Assembly (NCBI GenBank): GCA_043778625.1
Contig: JAYWFU010000092.1
Location: 1 to 6,078 of the forward strand
DNA: 6,078 bases
Direction of reading: 5' to 3'
From: JACMRI01 sp043778625
GTDB lineage: Bacteria > Bacteroidota > Bacteroidia > UBA4408
How positions within the stretch are numbered: the stretch's first letter is position 1; the number at the start of each line of letters is the position of its first letter. A program made the translations under genes and the position numbers. The notes under the pieces were generated by a model. That model was not told where the DNA came from and ran no database searches. It saw only the letters and a program-made list of their open reading frames with translations. Shown here in pieces: positions 3,927-6,078 of the stretch.

Positions 3927-6078
3927 ATGCAAATCCCCGAAATCAAAACCCGCTTACCCATACTGCAAGTATTAGCGCATTATGGTTTAACACCCAACGC
4001 TAATAGCATGTTGTGTTGTCCGTTTCATGCGGATAAAACGCCCAGCATGCAAGTATATACTGATACCAATACCGTGTATTGTTTTAGCAGTAATTGCACA
4101 ATGCACGGCAAACCGCTTGATAACATTGGGTTTATACAACACAAAGAAAGCCTAACCACGCACCAAGCCTTAGTAAAAGCCACGGCAATGATAACCCCAG
4201 TAGTGCTGAATAGTGCGCCAATAGCACACACCACGCAGGGCATAGTGCCACGTGAGGAAGTATTACAAAGGATGTTCAACTATTTTAAGGGAGCGGTACA
4301 CCGCAGTAAACCCGCCATAGATTATTTGGCCACAAGGGGGCTAGATGCTATGAAAATTGAAGTAGGGTATAATAGCGCACAGTTTTACCACGGCACACGC
4401 AAAAACGAAGATTTAATAACTAACTGCCTAAGTGTAGGGTTGTTAAGTAGCGCAGGCAGTAACACCCGTAACCCCGAAGCACCCGCCTACCGTGCCTTTG
4501 GCAAGGAGTGTATATGTTTTGCATTGCGTAATAAAAGCAATGCCATAACTGGTTTGTATTTTCGTTCCACTCAAAACTCACCAAGTTTAGAGGTAGTAGC
4601 CCGCCATTTTTATCTCAAAGATAGCACAGGGCTTTACCCATGCTATCCTGCTGAAAGTACAACAAAACTAATACTTACAGAAGCTATTATTGATGCGGCT
4701 ACCTTGTTACAACTGCCTACAATAGCCAAAGAGTACAGTATTATTAGTGCTTACGGTACTAATCGTTTGAATGATGAAATGAAAAATGCACTACAAAATT
4801 TAACACAACTCACCGAAGTAGTGTTTGCATTTGATAGCGATGAAGCGGGTTGCAAGGCAGTTAGTAAATACGCTAAAGAATTATTAATGATGAATGATAA
4901 ATTATTAATAACCACGTTGGAGTTGCCTAACAAAGATGTAAACGAAACGTTTTTGAATTACGATGAAGACATTTTTATTAGTTTGTTAAGTAACCGTAAG
5001 CCAGTACTAGCGGGCAATATAGCGGTAGCGAAAGAAAATAATACAACTCCTATAATTCATAATTCCCCTCTTAATGTAACCAACATTCACAAGCTAATAT
5101 TTGCCACCAAAACGGCTACTTATTACATTAAAGGCGGGGTTGATAAAGTAATGAATAAACTCACGGTAACGCTCGAAATTATTAACGACACATCGACCAC
5201 GCTCAGTGTACTGCACACGAATACTCGGCGTTATAAATTAGATTTATACGAGAGCAAACAAGTAGAAAAAACGATACAAGAAGCCAGCGAACAATTACAA
5301 TTAAACGCCACACAATTACAGTTAGATATACACCAACTTACCAATGAATTAGACCATTACAGAGAACAATTATTGCAAGCCACGGCAAGCGATATACCCA
5401 CCGAAGAAGAACAATATATACTTACTCCAACCGAAAAAACAGAAGCATTATTAATAGCCAACGACCCTAATTTAATACATACCATACAAGATAAATTAAC
5501 ACAAACGGGCATTATTGGCGAGGACAATAATAAAATATTTTTGTTTGTAATAGCCACCAGCCACATACAAACTAATCCGTTAAACGCCCTAATACAGGGT
5601 AGTTCGGGCAGTGGTAAGACTAATTTATTAAAAGGAATATTTAAAATAATGCCCGAAGAAAGCAAGAAAATATTTAGCCGATGTAGCGAAAAAATGTTGT
5701 ACAACGTACCTAAATTTTATTTTAAAAACAGGCTCTTGTGCTTTGAAGACGTAGACGGGCTGGGCGAAGAAGCCCTATACGCCTGGCGTGAATTAGTAAG
5801 CAACGGCGAGTTAATAAGTGGGGTAAGTTACAAGGACGAAAAGGGCAACATAGGCATAAAAGAATTAGTAGTGTGCGGCCCAATTACGAGTATAGCCTGC
5901 ACCACTCACGGCGCATTATACGCCGATAATATGAGCCGATTATTTTTAATAGCCATTGACGAAAGTGCGTCGCAAACCAAGCGCATCAACGCTTACCAAG
6001 CACAGGAAGCCGCAGGATTAATTGACAAGCAAGCACAACAAAAAACAATACATGCCCTTAAAAACTACGTGCGATTAT
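3927..6078 (+). CDS. CHC2 zinc finger-TOPRIM-P-loop primase-helicase of a mobile element (3' end outside window)
   Basis: The frame runs from ATG 3927 to the window edge without a stop (at least 717 residues). Residues 1-75 form a DnaG-like CHC2 zinc finger with ligands C31, H34 (CPFH), C52 and C57 (CFSSNC). A TOPRIM domain follows at ~245-330, with E252 (LTEAIID) and D303/D305 (FDSDEAG), the acidic residues that bind metal for primer synthesis. Residues ~442-485 are a Gln/Glu-rich coiled coil. A P-loop ATPase domain has Walker A GSSGSGKT at 558-565 and Walker B 'LLCFEDVDG' at 603-611, then 'RELVSNGELISGVSYKDEKG' and 'DNMSRLFLIAIDES'. This fusion is recalled from Bacteroidota mobile elements, where it would prime and unwind element DNA. 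All key residues are present. The A/T-rich leader has no Shine-Dalgarno. The divergent XRE gene and operator imply repression. Replication of an integrated element or plasmid is inferred, not shown. Confidence 0.88.
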   Translation, partial: MQIPEIKTRLPILQVLAHYGLTPNANSMLCCPFHADKTPSMQVYTDTNTVYCFSSNCTMHGKPLDNIGFIQHKESLTTHQALVKATAMITPVVLNSAPIAHTTQGIVPREEVLQRMFNYFKGAVHRSKPAIDYLATRGLDAMKIEVGYNSAQFYHGTRKNEDLITNCLSVGLLSSAGSNTRNPEAPAYRAFGKECICFALRNKSNAITGLYFRSTQNSPSLEVVARHFYLKDSTGLYPCYPAESTTKLILTEAIIDAATLLQLPTIAKEYSIISAYGTNRLNDEMKNALQNLTQLTEVVFAFDSDEAGCKAVSKYAKELLMMNDKLLITTLELPNKDVNETFLNYDEDIFISLLSNRKPVLAGNIAVAKENNTTPIIHNSPLNVTNIHKLIFATKTATYYIKGGVDKVMNKLTVTLEIINDTSTTLSVLHTNTRRYKLDLYESKQVEKTIQEASEQLQLNATQLQLDIHQLTNELDHYREQLLQATASDIPTEEEQYILTPTEKTEALLIANDPNLIHTIQDKLTQTGIIGEDNNKIFLFVIATSHIQTNPLNALIQGSSGSGKTNLLKGIFKIMPEESKKIFSRCSEKMLYNVPKFYFKNRLLCFEDVDGLGEEALYAWRELVSNGELISGVSYKDEKGNIGIKELVVCGPITSIACTTHGALYADNMSRLFLIAIDESASQTKRINAYQAQEAAGLIDKQAQQKTIHALKNYVRL

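Noticed and set aside
4025..5704. Minus-strand open frames at 4025-4279, 4751-4933 and 5357-5704
   Set aside because: All lie antisense within the primase-helicase gene, whose domains and motifs are clear; their translations show no family features.

Overview
The window looks like Bacteroidota DNA. It is AT-rich, start codons lack Shine-Dalgarno sequences, and promoter-like sites match the TAnnTTTG -7 motif. It also holds the 3' end of a gene related to SprE/PorW (a type IX secretion accessory protein found only in this phylum) and an RHS core in the Bacteroidota style (YGFNGQEKD...PIDGxDLEG). The genus cannot be told from the sequence. The right part looks like the control and replication end of a mobile element.

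Layout, left to right: (1) 1-858, +, C-terminal part of the PorW/SprE-like protein. (2) 864-1850, +, an orphan RHS tip with a polymorphic-toxin-like C-terminus, followed 1 bp later by a small AT-rich gene (1852-2193), the likely cognate immunity gene. (3) 2194-2865, no intact gene: three copies (A, B, C) of a ~115-165 bp structured repeat, each ending in a near-identical terminator hairpin. Between the copies lie the remains of minus-strand toxin genes: a clear 67-codon RelE/ParE C-terminus (2315-2518) and a possible 16-codon scrap of another (2633-2683). (4) 2866-3758, -, a tight three-gene operon: XRE repressor, small MazE-type antitoxin, MazF/PemK toxin. (5) 3759-3926, a divergent control region with a perfect palindrome GTAGTGA-AA-TCACTAC and related half-sites. 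(6) 3927 to the right edge, +, a large open reading frame without a stop: a CHC2 zinc finger, TOPRIM and P-loop helicase-like fusion, the replication protein of a mobile element.

How the parts may work together: the plus-strand secretion/RHS toxin-immunity block and the minus-strand toxin-antitoxin block converge on the repeat array, whose hairpins can stop transcription from both sides. On the minus strand, each toxin gene or remnant is followed at its 3' end by one repeat copy, which gives the array a cassette-like order. The XRE protein probably represses its own operon and the divergent primase-helicase through the shared half-sites, like a lysogeny switch. The repeat array with toxin remnants and the divergent operator are the two parts most worth follow-up.
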